A stretch of DNA of 64,000 nt from Bacillota bacterium (GTDB lineage: Bacteria; Bacillota; Clostridia; Oscillospirales; Ruminococcaceae). The notes beneath the pieces were generated by a model. That model was given only the letters and a program-made list of their open reading frames with translations. It ran no database searches and was not told where the DNA came from. The position numbers and the translations under genes were made by a program. Every line of letters starts with the position of its first letter. The first letter of the stretch is position 1. The stretch spans positions 271,732-335,731 of the forward strand of contig JAEZDD010000004.1 in assembly GCA_023429785.1 (NCBI GenBank), written 5' to 3'. Of this stretch, positions 33,801 to 42,306 are shown one piece after another.

Positions 33801-34202
33801 ATGTACGAGTCAAAGCAACCATATTTTTATGGTACAGGCAGAAGAAAACACTCTGTTGCAAGAGTTCGTGTATACGAAGGAACAGGCAACATTACAATAA
33901 ACGGCAGAAGCATGGATGAATATTTTGGTCTTGAAACACTCAAGCTAATCGTTCGTCAACCTCTAGCACTAACTGATAATATCGAGAAATTTGATATCAT
34001 CTGTACTGTTACTGGCGGCGGTGTTACTGGTCAAGCTGGTGCAATCAGACATGGCCTTTCAAGAGCATTGCTTCAATTTGACGAAAATCTACGTCCTGAG
34101 CTAAAGAAGGCTGGCTTCTTAACTCGTGACCCAAGAATGAAGGAAAGAAAGAAGTACGGCTTAAAGGCTGCTCGTCGTGCTCCACAGTTCTCAAAGAGAT
34201 AG
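33801..34202 (+). CDS. rpsI: 30S ribosomal protein S9
   Basis: 133 residues. YFYGTGRRKHSVARVRVYEGTGNITINGR at the N-terminus, VTGGGVTGQAGAIRHGLSRALL in the middle and the basic tail DPRMKERKKYGLKAARRAPQFSKR reaching the P-site. The conserved C-terminal KR is intact. GAAAGGGGC precedes the ATG, 16 bp after rplM. Confidence 0.98.
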   Translation: MYESKQPYFYGTGRRKHSVARVRVYEGTGNITINGRSMDEYFGLETLKLIVRQPLALTDNIEKFDIICTVTGGGVTGQAGAIRHGLSRALLQFDENLRPELKKAGFLTRDPRMKERKKYGLKAARRAPQFSKR

Positions 34203-34300
34203 TCAAACGCAAGTCTTTGGCGCGCGTTCAAGCTGGCTTTTTTTACGAAGTCTTTGGCGCGGATTGCCGGTGGCGGCTCGCCACTTCTCAAAGAGATAGT
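34188..34300. repeat. 97-bp GC-rich insert flanked by a 16-bp duplication of the rpsI end
   Basis: TTCTCAAAGAGATAGT, which includes the rpsI stop codon, occurs at 34188-34203 and again at 34285-34300. Between the copies lie two copies of AAGTCTTTGGCGCG (at about 34212 and 34240) and a GC-rich stretch unlike its neighbours. It looks like a small insertion with target duplication or a dispersed extragenic repeat. The rpsI frame is unaffected. Confidence 0.6.
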
Positions 34301-34313
34301 TATCTCAAATATC

Positions 34314-34349
34314 AACCCTTGCAGACATTACGTTTGCGAGGGTTTTTTT
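34314..34349 (+). terminator. Terminator of rplM-rpsI
   Basis: AACCCTTGCA pairs with TGCGAGGGTT (one G-T pair) and ends in a run of seven T. The preceding repeat has moved it about 110 bp from the rpsI stop. Confidence 0.9.
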
Positions 34350-34378
34350 ATTGGCTAAAACGGAGTTGTTGTGATAAA

Positions 34379-35041
34379 CTAGTTTAAATTCAAAATTTCA
34401 AAGTCGTTTTTATTATACCGGATAATATTATCCTTTTGCATTTTTGAAAGCTCATTTGAAACAGCGCTTCTGTCAGCGCAGAGATAGCTTGCCAGCTCCT
34501 CCCGATTCAGAGGAATGGTGAAGCTGTTTAAGCCCTTTCCGGCATACTCAAGGTAGGCGAGAATTTTTTCTCTTAGCGTTCGCTTTGAGATGATATCGAT
34601 TTTTTGATTGAGAAGCAGATTTTTTTGCGCTACGATTTTAAGCATATTTTCTGTCAGCATTTGATGATAAGAGCATGAGCGCTTGCAGGTGGTGATAACC
34701 TTCCGATAATCGAAAAAAAGAATTTCGCTTTTCTCATTGGCAATGATAGAAACAGGGCTGTGAAAAACACCGGCACAAGCAAAGGCCTCGGCAAACAGCT
34801 CAGAAGGGAATATATTGGCGAGAATTGTTTGGTTGCCATTTATGTCTTCCTTGATGATTTTAACGCTTCCGCTGAGAACAATGCCGACAAAACGTATTGC
34901 ATCCCCGGAATTTATTACTGCCTCATTTTTATCAAATGCCTTCTCCTTGACATTAAGACAGCTAAAAAACGAATCAAAATCGCATACGTTAATCTCCGAA
35001 AACAGCGGATTGCTTTTTATTATTTCATAATATTTTTTCAT
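34379..35041 (-). CDS. Crp/Fnr-family transcriptional regulator, probable HcpR-like
   Basis: The 220-residue regulator has an N-terminal cyclic-nucleotide-binding-type sensor barrel (about 15-130; VGIVLSGSVKIIKEDINGNQTILANIFPSELFAEAFACAG) and a C-terminal winged helix (about 150-218; REELASYLCADRSAVSNELSKMQKDNII). No Fnr-type N-terminal cysteine cluster is visible. C124 and C128 in RSCSYHQML-type context are internal. It is divergent from hcp, the arrangement known for HcpR regulators of nitrosative-stress genes. A perfect palindrome in the shared intergenic space is the candidate operator. Confidence 0.85.
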   Translation of the reverse strand: MKKYYEIIKSNPLFSEINVCDFDSFFSCLNVKEKAFDKNEAVINSGDAIRFVGIVLSGSVKIIKEDINGNQTILANIFPSELFAEAFACAGVFHSPVSIIANEKSEILFFDYRKVITTCKRSCSYHQMLTENMLKIVAQKNLLLNQKIDIISKRTLREKILAYLEYAGKGLNSFTIPLNREELASYLCADRSAVSNELSKMQKDNIIRYNKNDFEILNLN

Positions 35042-35062
35042 TTTTATATTTTCTCACCTTTC

Positions 35063-35076
35063 GTTGTCTAGACAAC
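35063..35076. promoter_or_regulatory. Palindromic candidate Crp/Fnr operator between regulator and hcp
   Basis: GTTGTCTAGACAAC is a perfect 14-bp palindrome 22 bp upstream of the regulator start and about 117 bp upstream of hcp, near candidate -10 boxes TATACT (35094-35099 and 35110-35115). It is a plausible site for the adjacent regulator; specificity is inferred. Confidence 0.55.
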
Positions 35077-35192
35077 AGACTTGTTTTCATAATTATACTA
35101 CAATTAGGCTATACTAATCAAGGCGAAAGCATCAAAGGGCTTGAAAAATCATATTTAATGCATCAATTTGAATAAAAAAGGAGAAATGCAAA

Positions 35193-36749
35193 ATGTCAAT
35201 GTTTTGTTATCAATGTCAGCAAACCGCACATAACACAGGTTGTGACGGGAAGGCCGGCGTATGCGGCAAAAAGGAAAACACCGCGAATTATCAGGACGAA
35301 CTAACCTCGGCGCTTATCGGTCTTTCACGAGCCGTGAATGAAAATGGGGCAACAAAGCTATCAGACAAGCTTATACTAAAGGGCTTGTTCACAACTATCA
35401 CAAACGTGAATTTTAACAACGAAACGCTGGTTACATTAATCGGCGAAATTGAGAATGAAAGGCAGCGTATCGGCAGCAAGGCGGAAAACTATGATGTTAA
35501 AAAGATATGGTCAGACAATGAGGACATCCGCTCCTTGAAGTCCCTTATACTTTTTGGGCTTCGTGGCATGGCTGCCTATGCCTATCATGCTTTTGTACTT
35601 GGTGTAACCGACAGAGCGGTAACAGACTTTTTCTATGAAGGGCTGTCTGCTCTTGGTGAGGATTATGGTATGGATAAGCTTCTTCCATTAACCCTTAAAA
35701 CCGGCGAAATAAACTTTAAGTGCATGGAAATTCTTGATAAGGCGAACACAGAAGCTTATGGAACACCAGTCCCCACCGAGGTTCCGCTAACTATAGAAAA
35801 AGGGCCATTCATTGTTATCAGCGGGCATGACTTGCATGACCTGAAGCAGCTTCTTGAGCAGACTAAGGATAAAGGGGTAAATATATATACCCACAGCGAA
35901 ATGCTCCCCGCTCACGGCTATCCAAAGCTAAAGGCATACCCTCACTTGAAGGGCAACTTTGGAACAGCATGGCAAAGTCAGCAGACAGAATTCCACAACA
36001 TTCCGGCACCGGTTTTGTTCACCACAAACTGCCTGATGCCTGTTCGCCAGAGCTATTCAGACAGAGTTTTTACAACCTCGGTGGTTTCATATCCTGAGCT
36101 TGTTCATATCGGCGAGGATAAGGATTTTTCACCTGTTATCCAAAAAGCGTTGGAGTGCGGCGGCTACGAAGAAGACCATCCGATGACGGGAATCAACGGT
36201 GGAACAACTGTCATGACCGGTTTTGCTCACGGAACAGTATTGTCAGTGGCGGATAAGGTAATTGACGCGGTGAAGCAAGGCGCAATCAAGCACTTCTTCT
36301 TGGTTGGCGGCTGCGATGGCGCTGCTCCCGGAAGAAGCTATTACACTGATTTTGTTAAGCAAACACCTGATGATACCATCATTTTAACTCTTGCCTGCGG
36401 CAAGTATCGCTTCAACGACCTTGACCTCGGACAAATTGGCGGTCTTCCTCGGATTATGGATATGGGGCAATGCAATGATGCCTACAGTGCAATCAAGGTC
36501 GCTCTAGCATTAGCGGATGCCTTTAAGTGCGGGGTGAATGAGCTTCCTCTATCCCTCGTTCTCTCATGGTATGAGCAGAAGGCTGTGGCAATACTTCTCA
36601 CGCTCCTCCACCTTGGCATCAAAAACATCTACCTCGGCCCAACGCTTCCGGCATTCGTATCACAAAATGTTTTAAATTTCTTAGTTGAGAACTATAACAT
36701 TACACCAATCAGCACCCCTGAGGAAGATTTGAAAAAAATATTAGGCTAA
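35193..36749 (+). CDS. hcp: Hybrid cluster protein (hydroxylamine reductase)
   Basis: The 518-residue Hcp is a nitric oxide / hydroxylamine reductase that protects anaerobes from nitrosative stress. The N-terminal Fe-S cysteines are C5, C8, C17 and C24 (FCYQCQQTAHNTGCDGKAGVCG). The hybrid-cluster ligand motifs are visible at FTTNCLMPVRQSYSDRVFTT, VGGCDGAAPGRSYYTDF and LACGKYRFN. AGGAG precedes the ATG. It is monocistronic, divergent from the Crp/Fnr regulator, and ends in a terminator. No hcr reductase gene is adjacent. Confidence 0.96.
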   Translation: MSMFCYQCQQTAHNTGCDGKAGVCGKKENTANYQDELTSALIGLSRAVNENGATKLSDKLILKGLFTTITNVNFNNETLVTLIGEIENERQRIGSKAENYDVKKIWSDNEDIRSLKSLILFGLRGMAAYAYHAFVLGVTDRAVTDFFYEGLSALGEDYGMDKLLPLTLKTGEINFKCMEILDKANTEAYGTPVPTEVPLTIEKGPFIVISGHDLHDLKQLLEQTKDKGVNIYTHSEMLPAHGYPKLKAYPHLKGNFGTAWQSQQTEFHNIPAPVLFTTNCLMPVRQSYSDRVFTTSVVSYPELVHIGEDKDFSPVIQKALECGGYEEDHPMTGINGGTTVMTGFAHGTVLSVADKVIDAVKQGAIKHFFLVGGCDGAAPGRSYYTDFVKQTPDDTIILTLACGKYRFNDLDLGQIGGLPRIMDMGQCNDAYSAIKVALALADAFKCGVNELPLSLVLSWYEQKAVAILLTLLHLGIKNIYLGPTLPAFVSQNVLNFLVENYNITPISTPEEDLKKILG

Positions 36750-36759
36750 ATAAAAATAA

Positions 36760-36787
36760 AAAGGACGATTCGATTGAGTCGTCCTTT
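36760..36787 (+). terminator. Terminator of hcp
   Basis: Perfect 9-bp stem AAAGGACGA/TCGTCCTTT with a 10-nt loop. Confidence 0.8.
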
Positions 36788-36803
36788 AATAATCATAGAA
36801 ATA

Positions 36804-36837
36804 AAAAACCTGTAAACTTGTTTGTTTACAGGTTTTT
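36804..36837 (-). terminator. Terminator of tRNA-Arg(CCT), symmetrical
   Basis: A 14-bp perfect stem AAAAACCTGTAAAC/GTTTACAGGTTTTT with a 6-nt loop directly abuts the CCA end of the tRNA on the minus strand. It can act in both directions. Confidence 0.9.
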
Positions 36838-36913
36838 GGCGCGCTTAACAGGAATCGAACCTGTGGCCTTCCCCTTAGGAGGGGGACGCTCTATCCTTCT
36901 GAGCTATAAACGC
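36837..36913 (-). tRNA. tRNA-Arg(CCT)
   Basis: Acceptor GCGTTTA/TAAGCGC, anticodon stem TCCCC/GGGGA with loop CTCCTAA (anticodon CCT), T-loop TTCGATT, GCCA end encoded. Confidence 0.96.
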
Positions 36914-37053
36914 AAAAAATGATACAAATAATTATATCATTTTGAATGTGTAATTGCAACTTATTTTATATATTTTTTAAATAACTATTAAGTTGACATA
37001 TTTGTTATTTGTGGTAAAATTATATTAACAAAATTTTGAAACGAGGTTATGAT

Positions 37054-37446
37054 ATGAAAAAAGCTGGCATTGAATGTGTATGGACGGATAAGAAGAGAAC
37101 TCTTTTTGGTCTTCCTCTTTCTTTCACAAGATATTTTATCACCGAAGAGAAATTCATCAGACGTCGGGGCTTCCTGAATATTGTTGAGGAGGAATTTGAG
37201 CTATATAAGGTTACCGATAAAAAACTCAGCCTTCCTTTAGGTCAGAGGATTTTCTTCTGTGGGACTATTATTGTTCACGCTAAAGACGTTGATACACCTG
37301 TTATGGAAATTACATCAATTAAAAAAGTCAGAGATGTTTTAAAAACCTTAGAGGATAAGGTTAATATTCAGCGTGACAGATATAACATCCGTGGTCGTGA
37401 CATGGTTGGTGCCGGCACTGAGAATGAAGAAGACTCACATAATTAG
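37054..37446 (+). CDS. Small PH-domain-like protein
   Basis: The product has 130 residues from the ATG at 37054 (GAGG 7 nt upstream; an in-frame TTG at 37036 lies before the ribosome binding site). The central stretch (KKRTLFGLPLSFTRYFITEEKFIRRRGFLNIVEEEFELYKVTDKKLSLPLGQRIFFCGTIIV) has the alternating pattern of a bacterial pleckstrin-homology domain (bPH_2/YdbT-like), with a helical C-terminus. There is no TM segment. The three-TM protein 23 bp downstream may be its membrane partner. Function unknown. Confidence 0.72.
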   Translation: MKKAGIECVWTDKKRTLFGLPLSFTRYFITEEKFIRRRGFLNIVEEEFELYKVTDKKLSLPLGQRIFFCGTIIVHAKDVDTPVMEITSIKKVRDVLKTLEDKVNIQRDRYNIRGRDMVGAGTENEEDSHN

Positions 37447-37469
37447 TAATTTTTAAAGGATAGTGCAGT

Positions 37470-37748
37470 ATGGAAAAATTCAAGGAAGCGTGGGGGAAAA
37501 TGACTCCGCCCGAAAGGTTTAACTTTGTTGTCATGACCGGCTTGAGTGTTGTTGTTTTAATACTTTGCCTGCTTTCATTTCTCAAGGTTTTGCCGACTCA
37601 GGTAACAAACCGGTTTGTTATGCCCCTTCTCGGTGTGCTCACAATATTTTATGGATTCAAGTCGCTTAAGAGAAAAAAAGGGACAGGTATGTTCATTATT
37701 GTGTGCGGTTTATTTGTTCTCGGTGTGACTTTCATCAATTTATTTTGA
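37470..37748 (+). CDS. Small three-TM membrane protein
   Basis: The 92-residue product has an amphipathic N-terminus (KFKEAWGKMTPPERFN) and three hydrophobic helices (about 17-38, 47-64 and 70-91). I do not recognise a family. AAAGGA precedes the ATG. It is co-directional with the PH-like gene and ends at the bidirectional terminator shared with metY. Confidence 0.75.
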   Translation: MEKFKEAWGKMTPPERFNFVVMTGLSVVVLILCLLSFLKVLPTQVTNRFVMPLLGVLTIFYGFKSLKRKKGTGMFIIVCGLFVLGVTFINLF

Positions 37749-37762
37749 ATATAATTTATAGT

Positions 37763-37798
37763 AAAAACGGCAGGCATTTTAAAAATGTCTGCCGTTTT
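37763..37798. terminator. Bidirectional terminator, small membrane gene / metY
   Basis: AAAACGGCAGGCATTTT pairs with AAAATGTCTGCCGTTTT (one G-T pair). A- and T-runs lie on both sides. Confidence 0.92.
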
Positions 37799-37803
37799 GT
37801 TAT

Positions 37804-39072
37804 TTATACATTTTCTAGTGCCTGGTTTATGTCAGCTATGATATCCTCAATGTTTTCGCAGCCGACTGAGAATCTGATTAATCCCGGCGTAATACCACCA
37901 GCGACAAGCTGTTCATCGGTGAGCTGTCTGTGGGTTGAGCTGGCTGGGTGAAGAACGCAAGTTCTGATGTCAGCGACATGAATGACAAGCGACGCCATCT
38001 TCAAGCTGTCAATAAATCTGACAGCCGCATCTCTTCCGCCCTTTATTGAAAAAGAAATTACTCCGCTTGAGCCTTTTGGGAGATATTTTTTAGCCAGGTC
38101 AAAATACTTGTTGCCCTCCAGTGTCGGATAATTCACAAAATCGATTTTGTCAAGCTTATTCAAATAATGTGCAACAGCATCGGCATTCTGACAGTGCCTT
38201 TCGATTCTTAGTGCAAGAGTTTCAAGCCCGAGGTTTAAAACCCAAGCCGACTGAGCGGAAGGATATACGCCGAAGTCCCTCATTAGCTGGACTCTGGCTT
38301 TTGAAATATATGCAGCCTTCCCAAAATCCTTTGTATAAACAACGCCGTGATATGAGCTGTCAGGCTCTGTAAAGCTCTTGAACTTTCCACTTTCAACCCA
38401 GTCGAAATTCCCGCTGTCAACAATAACTCCGCCGACCGAAACAGCGTGACCGTCCATATATTTCGTCGTCGAATGAGTGACGATATCAGCGCCGAATTCA
38501 AATGGTCTGCATAAAACAGGGGTGGCAAAGGTGTTGTCCACAATCAGCGGAACTTTATTTTTATGAGCAATTTTTGCGAACTTTTCTATATCAAAAATTT
38601 CGATTGATGGGTTTGCAATGGTTTCGCCGAAAACTGCCTTTGTATTTTCTTTAAAAAGCTTCTGAATTTCTTCCTCACCGGCACTTGCTTCAACAAAGCT
38701 CACTTCAATGCCGAGGTTTTTAAGTGTGACCGCGAAAAGGTTAAGCGTCCCGCCGTATATCGATGAGGCACTGATGAAATGGTCGCCGCTCCCCATAATA
38801 TTCAAAATAGATAAAAGGCTCGCCGCCTGTCCTGAAGTAGTGCAAAGGGCACCAACCCCACCCTCAAGGGCAGCAATCTTGTTTTCAACCAATTCAACCG
38901 TCGGATTTGAAATTCTAGAATACATATGCCCGGGAATAGACAAGTCAAAAAGCTTTTGAACATGCTCGGTTGAGTCATAGTCGTATGTTGTGCTCTGATA
39001 TATAGGAAGAGTGTGAGGCTCGCCGTTTTTTGGCTTATATCCCTCGTGCAAGCATTGTGTCTCTATATTCAT
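37804..39072 (-). CDS. metY: O-acetylhomoserine sulfhydrylase
   Basis: The 422-residue PLP enzyme of the Cys/Met metabolism family makes homocysteine from O-acetylhomoserine and sulfide. Visible are TQCLHEGYKPKNGEPHTLPIYQSTTY, the cofactor loop TTSGQAASLLSILNIMGSGDHFI, VDNTFATPVLCRPFEFGADIV, the PLP lysine in HSTTKYMDGH and the C-terminal SVGCENIEDIIADINQAL. Length and the VSVGGVIVDSG insertion fit MetY, not MetB. AGGT precedes the ATG. It is monocistronic, with no S-box or T-box seen upstream on the minus strand. Confidence 0.93.
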   Translation of the reverse strand: MNIETQCLHEGYKPKNGEPHTLPIYQSTTYDYDSTEHVQKLFDLSIPGHMYSRISNPTVELVENKIAALEGGVGALCTTSGQAASLLSILNIMGSGDHFISASSIYGGTLNLFAVTLKNLGIEVSFVEASAGEEEIQKLFKENTKAVFGETIANPSIEIFDIEKFAKIAHKNKVPLIVDNTFATPVLCRPFEFGADIVTHSTTKYMDGHAVSVGGVIVDSGNFDWVESGKFKSFTEPDSSYHGVVYTKDFGKAAYISKARVQLMRDFGVYPSAQSAWVLNLGLETLALRIERHCQNADAVAHYLNKLDKIDFVNYPTLEGNKYFDLAKKYLPKGSSGVISFSIKGGRDAAVRFIDSLKMASLVIHVADIRTCVLHPASSTHRQLTDEQLVAGGITPGLIRFSVGCENIEDIIADINQALENV

Positions 39073-39305
39073 ATCATTACCTCTTTTTTGTTTTTTTGAA
39101 TTATATCACATTTAAATATAACTGTCAATTCGAGTATATTTTGTTAATATAATTTACAAAATTATGATAATATTTTAAAAAAATAAAAACTTACTAAAAT
39201 ACTAAAATTTTTTAACAATTTAGTAACAATTTAAAATGTCTAATAAAGTAAAATTAGATAAAATTAATAATAATCTTAACAAAACAATATAGAAGGATGG
39301 TTTTC

Positions 39306-40556
39306 ATGGAACAACATGGTATTAGTAAGCTAGACCTTAAGCGACAGAACCGGATGCAGATTCTGAAAATTCTTAAGCAACGAGGTCCTACATCCCGTAT
39401 TGACATAGCGGCTGCACTTGAGCTGACAAGGGCGGCTGTGACTATTATTACTAATGATATGATTGAGCAGGGGATTATTACCGAGGTCGGCGAGTATAAG
39501 CATCTAAGCGAAAAGGTCCCTCGTGGTCGAAAAAAGATACTGCTTGATATAAATCACAATTACCGGTTTGTTGTTGGAATTACCGTTGAGGAAAATATTT
39601 TGAGTGTGGGGCTAGCCACACTTTCGGGCGCTGTTCTAGATAAAATTAACAGCAATATATCCATTGAAACCTCTCACGATGATATCATGGAGCTTATTAA
39701 AAATTCATTTAATGAAATAATGTCGAACAACTGTCTCAAGGACGATGCAATTCTCGGGATAGGTATAGGGGTTCGTCCCGCTATGTATTCATCCATGAAA
39801 ATTCATATTACGAATAAGATTTCGGACTATTCGAGGCTTCTGAAAGCCTTTGAAAGCTTCACCTCGCTCCCTGTTGTTGTTGACAATTCAATCAAAGGAA
39901 CAGCTATGGCTAACATAGATTTTCAAAAAACAAAGGACCCGAACAGACATAACATTGCATTTTTGCAATTCGGTGATGTGCTGAATTTCGTTGTTACCAA
40001 TTTAAATGACCCTATAATTTCTTATGACAACCGTACTGATTTCGTGGATAAAATTATTATCAATCCTTTTTCTGAGGAGAAGGACTGTCCCTGTGGAAGA
40101 ACAGGTTGCGCAAAATCTGAGCTGACAAAATCAGCAATAGTCAAAAAGGTTAAGCGAGTTTATAATGCTGAAACCACTCCTTATTTATATAATTTAACAG
40201 AGGGGAAAATTGAGAATCTTGATTATCCGATAATTCAACAGGCATTAATCAAAGCGGATAGCGGGGTTAATGAGGTTTTTAGAAAGTGGAATGAGCTGAT
40301 GGCGATACTCGTCAATAACCTCATCTTCTCAACAAATCCACAAAAGCTCGTGCTTCATGATTTTAACATGACCGAGAAACAGCTCGATTATTTCAAAAGC
40401 GTTCTTGAACAGGTCGGCGGAAAAGAAATTTCAAAGCTGATTGACCTTAGCATTGTCGATAATAAGCATATATTTTTAGCCGGTGCGGCTATCGCAATTC
40501 GTGAGCTTTTCTTCTCCCGTGGAGGTTATGACAGGCTGGAGCTTGTGGCTATTTAA
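39306..40556 (+). CDS. ROK-family transcriptional regulator
   Basis: The product has 416 residues from the ATG at 39306 (AGAAGGA 9 nt upstream; the ATG at 39297 abuts it). The N-terminal winged helix (about 10-75; QNRMQILKILKQRGPTSRIDIAAALELTRAAVTIITNDMIEQGIITEVG) is of the XylR/NagC type. The ROK domain follows, with a zinc-type cluster CPCGRTGCAKSE (about 260-271). The sugar kinase catalytic GHxxx motif is poorly kept, so it is a regulator, not a kinase. No sugar operon is adjacent, so the effector is unknown. Confidence 0.88.
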   Translation: MEQHGISKLDLKRQNRMQILKILKQRGPTSRIDIAAALELTRAAVTIITNDMIEQGIITEVGEYKHLSEKVPRGRKKILLDINHNYRFVVGITVEENILSVGLATLSGAVLDKINSNISIETSHDDIMELIKNSFNEIMSNNCLKDDAILGIGIGVRPAMYSSMKIHITNKISDYSRLLKAFESFTSLPVVVDNSIKGTAMANIDFQKTKDPNRHNIAFLQFGDVLNFVVTNLNDPIISYDNRTDFVDKIIINPFSEEKDCPCGRTGCAKSELTKSAIVKKVKRVYNAETTPYLYNLTEGKIENLDYPIIQQALIKADSGVNEVFRKWNELMAILVNNLIFSTNPQKLVLHDFNMTEKQLDYFKSVLEQVGGKEISKLIDLSIVDNKHIFLAGAAIAIRELFFSRGGYDRLELVAI

Positions 40557-40573
40557 TACTAATCTCCAATAGA

Positions 40574-40643
40574 AGTGTAGATAAAAAATCTGCAAAAATC
40601 CATATATCAAAGGCTTTGCACAGATATTTTATACACTTTTTGT
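40574..40643 (+). terminator. Probable terminator after the ROK gene
   Basis: A long imperfect stem pairs AAGTGTAGATAAAAAATCTG with the CAGATATTTTATACACTT segment and ends in a T-run. Confidence 0.6.
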
Positions 40644-40663
40644 TTGGATATTAGTATAATAAC

Positions 40664-40699
40664 AAAAAACGACCCCGTTCTGGAAATTCAGGACGGGGT
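40664..40699 (-). terminator. Terminator of the rsmI cluster
   Basis: Minus strand: ACCCCGTCCTG pairs with CAGAACGGGGT (one mismatch) and is followed by a T-run. Confidence 0.85.
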
Positions 40700-40737
40700 T
40701 TTACTATTTGTATATTTATCGGCAATTTTACATATTG

Positions 40738-41568
40738 TTATTGAATTTCCAGCAATTTAGAGTATAATTCGCCTTTGGTGAAATTCGTCGATTTCGCTAT
40801 CTCCTTACAGGCGTCAACAGCACGCATCCCTTTTTCAACAAGGAGCGAAACGCTTCTGATTGCTTCGTCGATAGTCTGCTCCTCGTCATCTTTCTCAACG
40901 GCACCCTCAATAACAAGAACGAACTCGCCTTTAGGGTTGCTATCGGTATAAAACTCGATTGCCTTAGAAAAAGTTGTTCGAAAAACGGTTTCGTGAAGCT
41001 TTGTGATTTCACGGCAGAGCGAGATTTTTCTGTCTCCGAAATATGTGAGCATATCCACTAAAGTTGCTAAAAGCTTGTGAGGCGCTTCATAAAAAATGAG
41101 CGTTCGGGTATCCTTCGCCACACTCGCTAAATGCTCGAAACGATTGCGTTTCGTTGTGCTTAAAAAGCCCTCAAAGGAGAAGCGTGAGGTTGAAAGCCCG
41201 CTAATCGCAAGAGCTGAAACAACAGCACTCGGACCGGGGACAGCCACCACCTCAACGCCGTTTTCGGCACAAAGCCGAACTAAATCCTCACCAGGGTCAG
41301 AGATGCAAGGCATACCCGCATCGGTGATAATCGCACAGCTTTCACCGGCGAGGAGCTTCGCCAGAATGCCCTCCCCGCTAGCCTTTGCGTTATGCTCATG
41401 ATAGCTGATGAGGGATTTTTTTATTTCAAAATGGTTTAAAAGCTTCGCCGAAACTCGTGTGTCCTCCGAAGCGATAAAATCAACATTCTTTAAAACCTCG
41501 ACTGCCCGAAAGGTCATATCCGAAAGATTCCCGATTGGTGTCCCCACAACATAAAGCTTCCCCGCCAT
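40738..41568 (-). CDS. rsmI: 16S rRNA (cytidine1402-2'-O)-methyltransferase RsmI
   Basis: The 276-residue SAM-dependent tetrapyrrole-methylase-fold enzyme methylates C1402 in the decoding centre. Motifs: LYVVGTPIGNLSDMTFRAVEVL at the N-terminus, ASEDTRVSAKLLNHF, ITDAGMPCISDPGEDLVRLC, AVPGPSAVVSALAISGL and FYEAPHKLLATL. The C-terminal extension (IDEAIRSVSLLVEKGMRAVDACKEIAK) is common in Firmicutes. Its start overlaps the stop of the upstream methyltransferase gene by one base, so the two are translationally coupled. Confidence 0.95.
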   Translation of the reverse strand: MAGKLYVVGTPIGNLSDMTFRAVEVLKNVDFIASEDTRVSAKLLNHFEIKKSLISYHEHNAKASGEGILAKLLAGESCAIITDAGMPCISDPGEDLVRLCAENGVEVVAVPGPSAVVSALAISGLSTSRFSFEGFLSTTKRNRFEHLASVAKDTRTLIFYEAPHKLLATLVDMLTYFGDRKISLCREITKLHETVFRTTFSKAIEFYTDSNPKGEFVLVIEGAVEKDDEEQTIDEAIRSVSLLVEKGMRAVDACKEIAKSTNFTKGELYSKLLEIQ

Positions 41569-42287
41569 TATTTCACAACCTTCCCGTAAATTTTCAGAAG
41601 CTCTTCAGAAAAACCGTTTTCGCCCTGCGTATAAAGCTGAGGCTCAACCTTGATGAAAGGCTTTGAGCCTTTTTTCCCCTCTATTAAAAAAAGCCACGGG
41701 GCTGTTTGAGGGTTCTTGCTGACAAATCTAATGCGTTTTGGCTCAAGGTCAAATTTTTTCATTGAGGTAATAACATCGCAAAGTCTTTCGGGACGGTTGC
41801 ATAGGCATAATCGCCCGCCAAATTTCAACAGCTTTGAGCCGGCTTCACACACATCATCAATATTGCATAAAACCTCATGTCGAGCTATTGTCACGGCATC
41901 AAGCTCATTTTTAGCCCCGGTATCATTGATTTTATACGGCGGATTACAGGTGACAAGGTCGAGGCTTCGGTCTGGGGCATTATCCCACAAGTGCTTTAAA
42001 TCAGCACAAATCGGGTCAATTCCAGTTATTTTTGACCTTTCAATGGACATTTCAAGCTGTTTTATCGCTTGGCTTTGAATATCGACAGCAATTATATTAT
42101 CAGGCTGAAAATTCTTTTTCATAAGAATCGCGATAATCCCGCTCCCCGTGCATAAGTCGCATACTAAATCCTTTTTTTTAGGGCCAGCAAAATCCGCCAG
42201 AAGAAATGCGTCTGTGCCAAATCTATGCTCGTCACTTATACAAATTTCAATGGTTTCGCTGAGCTTTTCAAAGGTGAAATCTCCCAC
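41568..42287 (-). CDS. TrmN6/YfiC-type SAM-dependent methyltransferase
   Basis: The 239-residue class I methyltransferase of the COG4123 type, predicted to methylate tRNA at N6 of adenine 37 or a similar base. SAM motif I is LVCDLCTGSGIIAILM (about 38-53), motif II is IIAVDIQSQAIKQL, and the catalytic motif IV NPPY is in VTCNPPYKIND. The gene precedes rsmI, as is standard in Firmicutes (yabB-yabC type cluster). The exact tRNA target is inferred from homologues. Confidence 0.9.
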   Translation of the reverse strand: MGDFTFEKLSETIEICISDEHRFGTDAFLLADFAGPKKKDLVCDLCTGSGIIAILMKKNFQPDNIIAVDIQSQAIKQLEMSIERSKITGIDPICADLKHLWDNAPDRSLDLVTCNPPYKINDTGAKNELDAVTIARHEVLCNIDDVCEAGSKLLKFGGRLCLCNRPERLCDVITSMKKFDLEPKRIRFVSKNPQTAPWLFLIEGKKGSKPFIKVEPQLYTQGENGFSEELLKIYGKVVK

Positions 42288-42306
42288 TATTTTCCCTCCG
42301 CTGTTT

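Noticed and set aside
34073..34315. 80-residue minus-strand ORF over the rpsI 3' end
   Set aside because: It is antisense to rpsI and to the repeat segment; no ribosome binding site. Treated as a shadow of a dispersed repeat.
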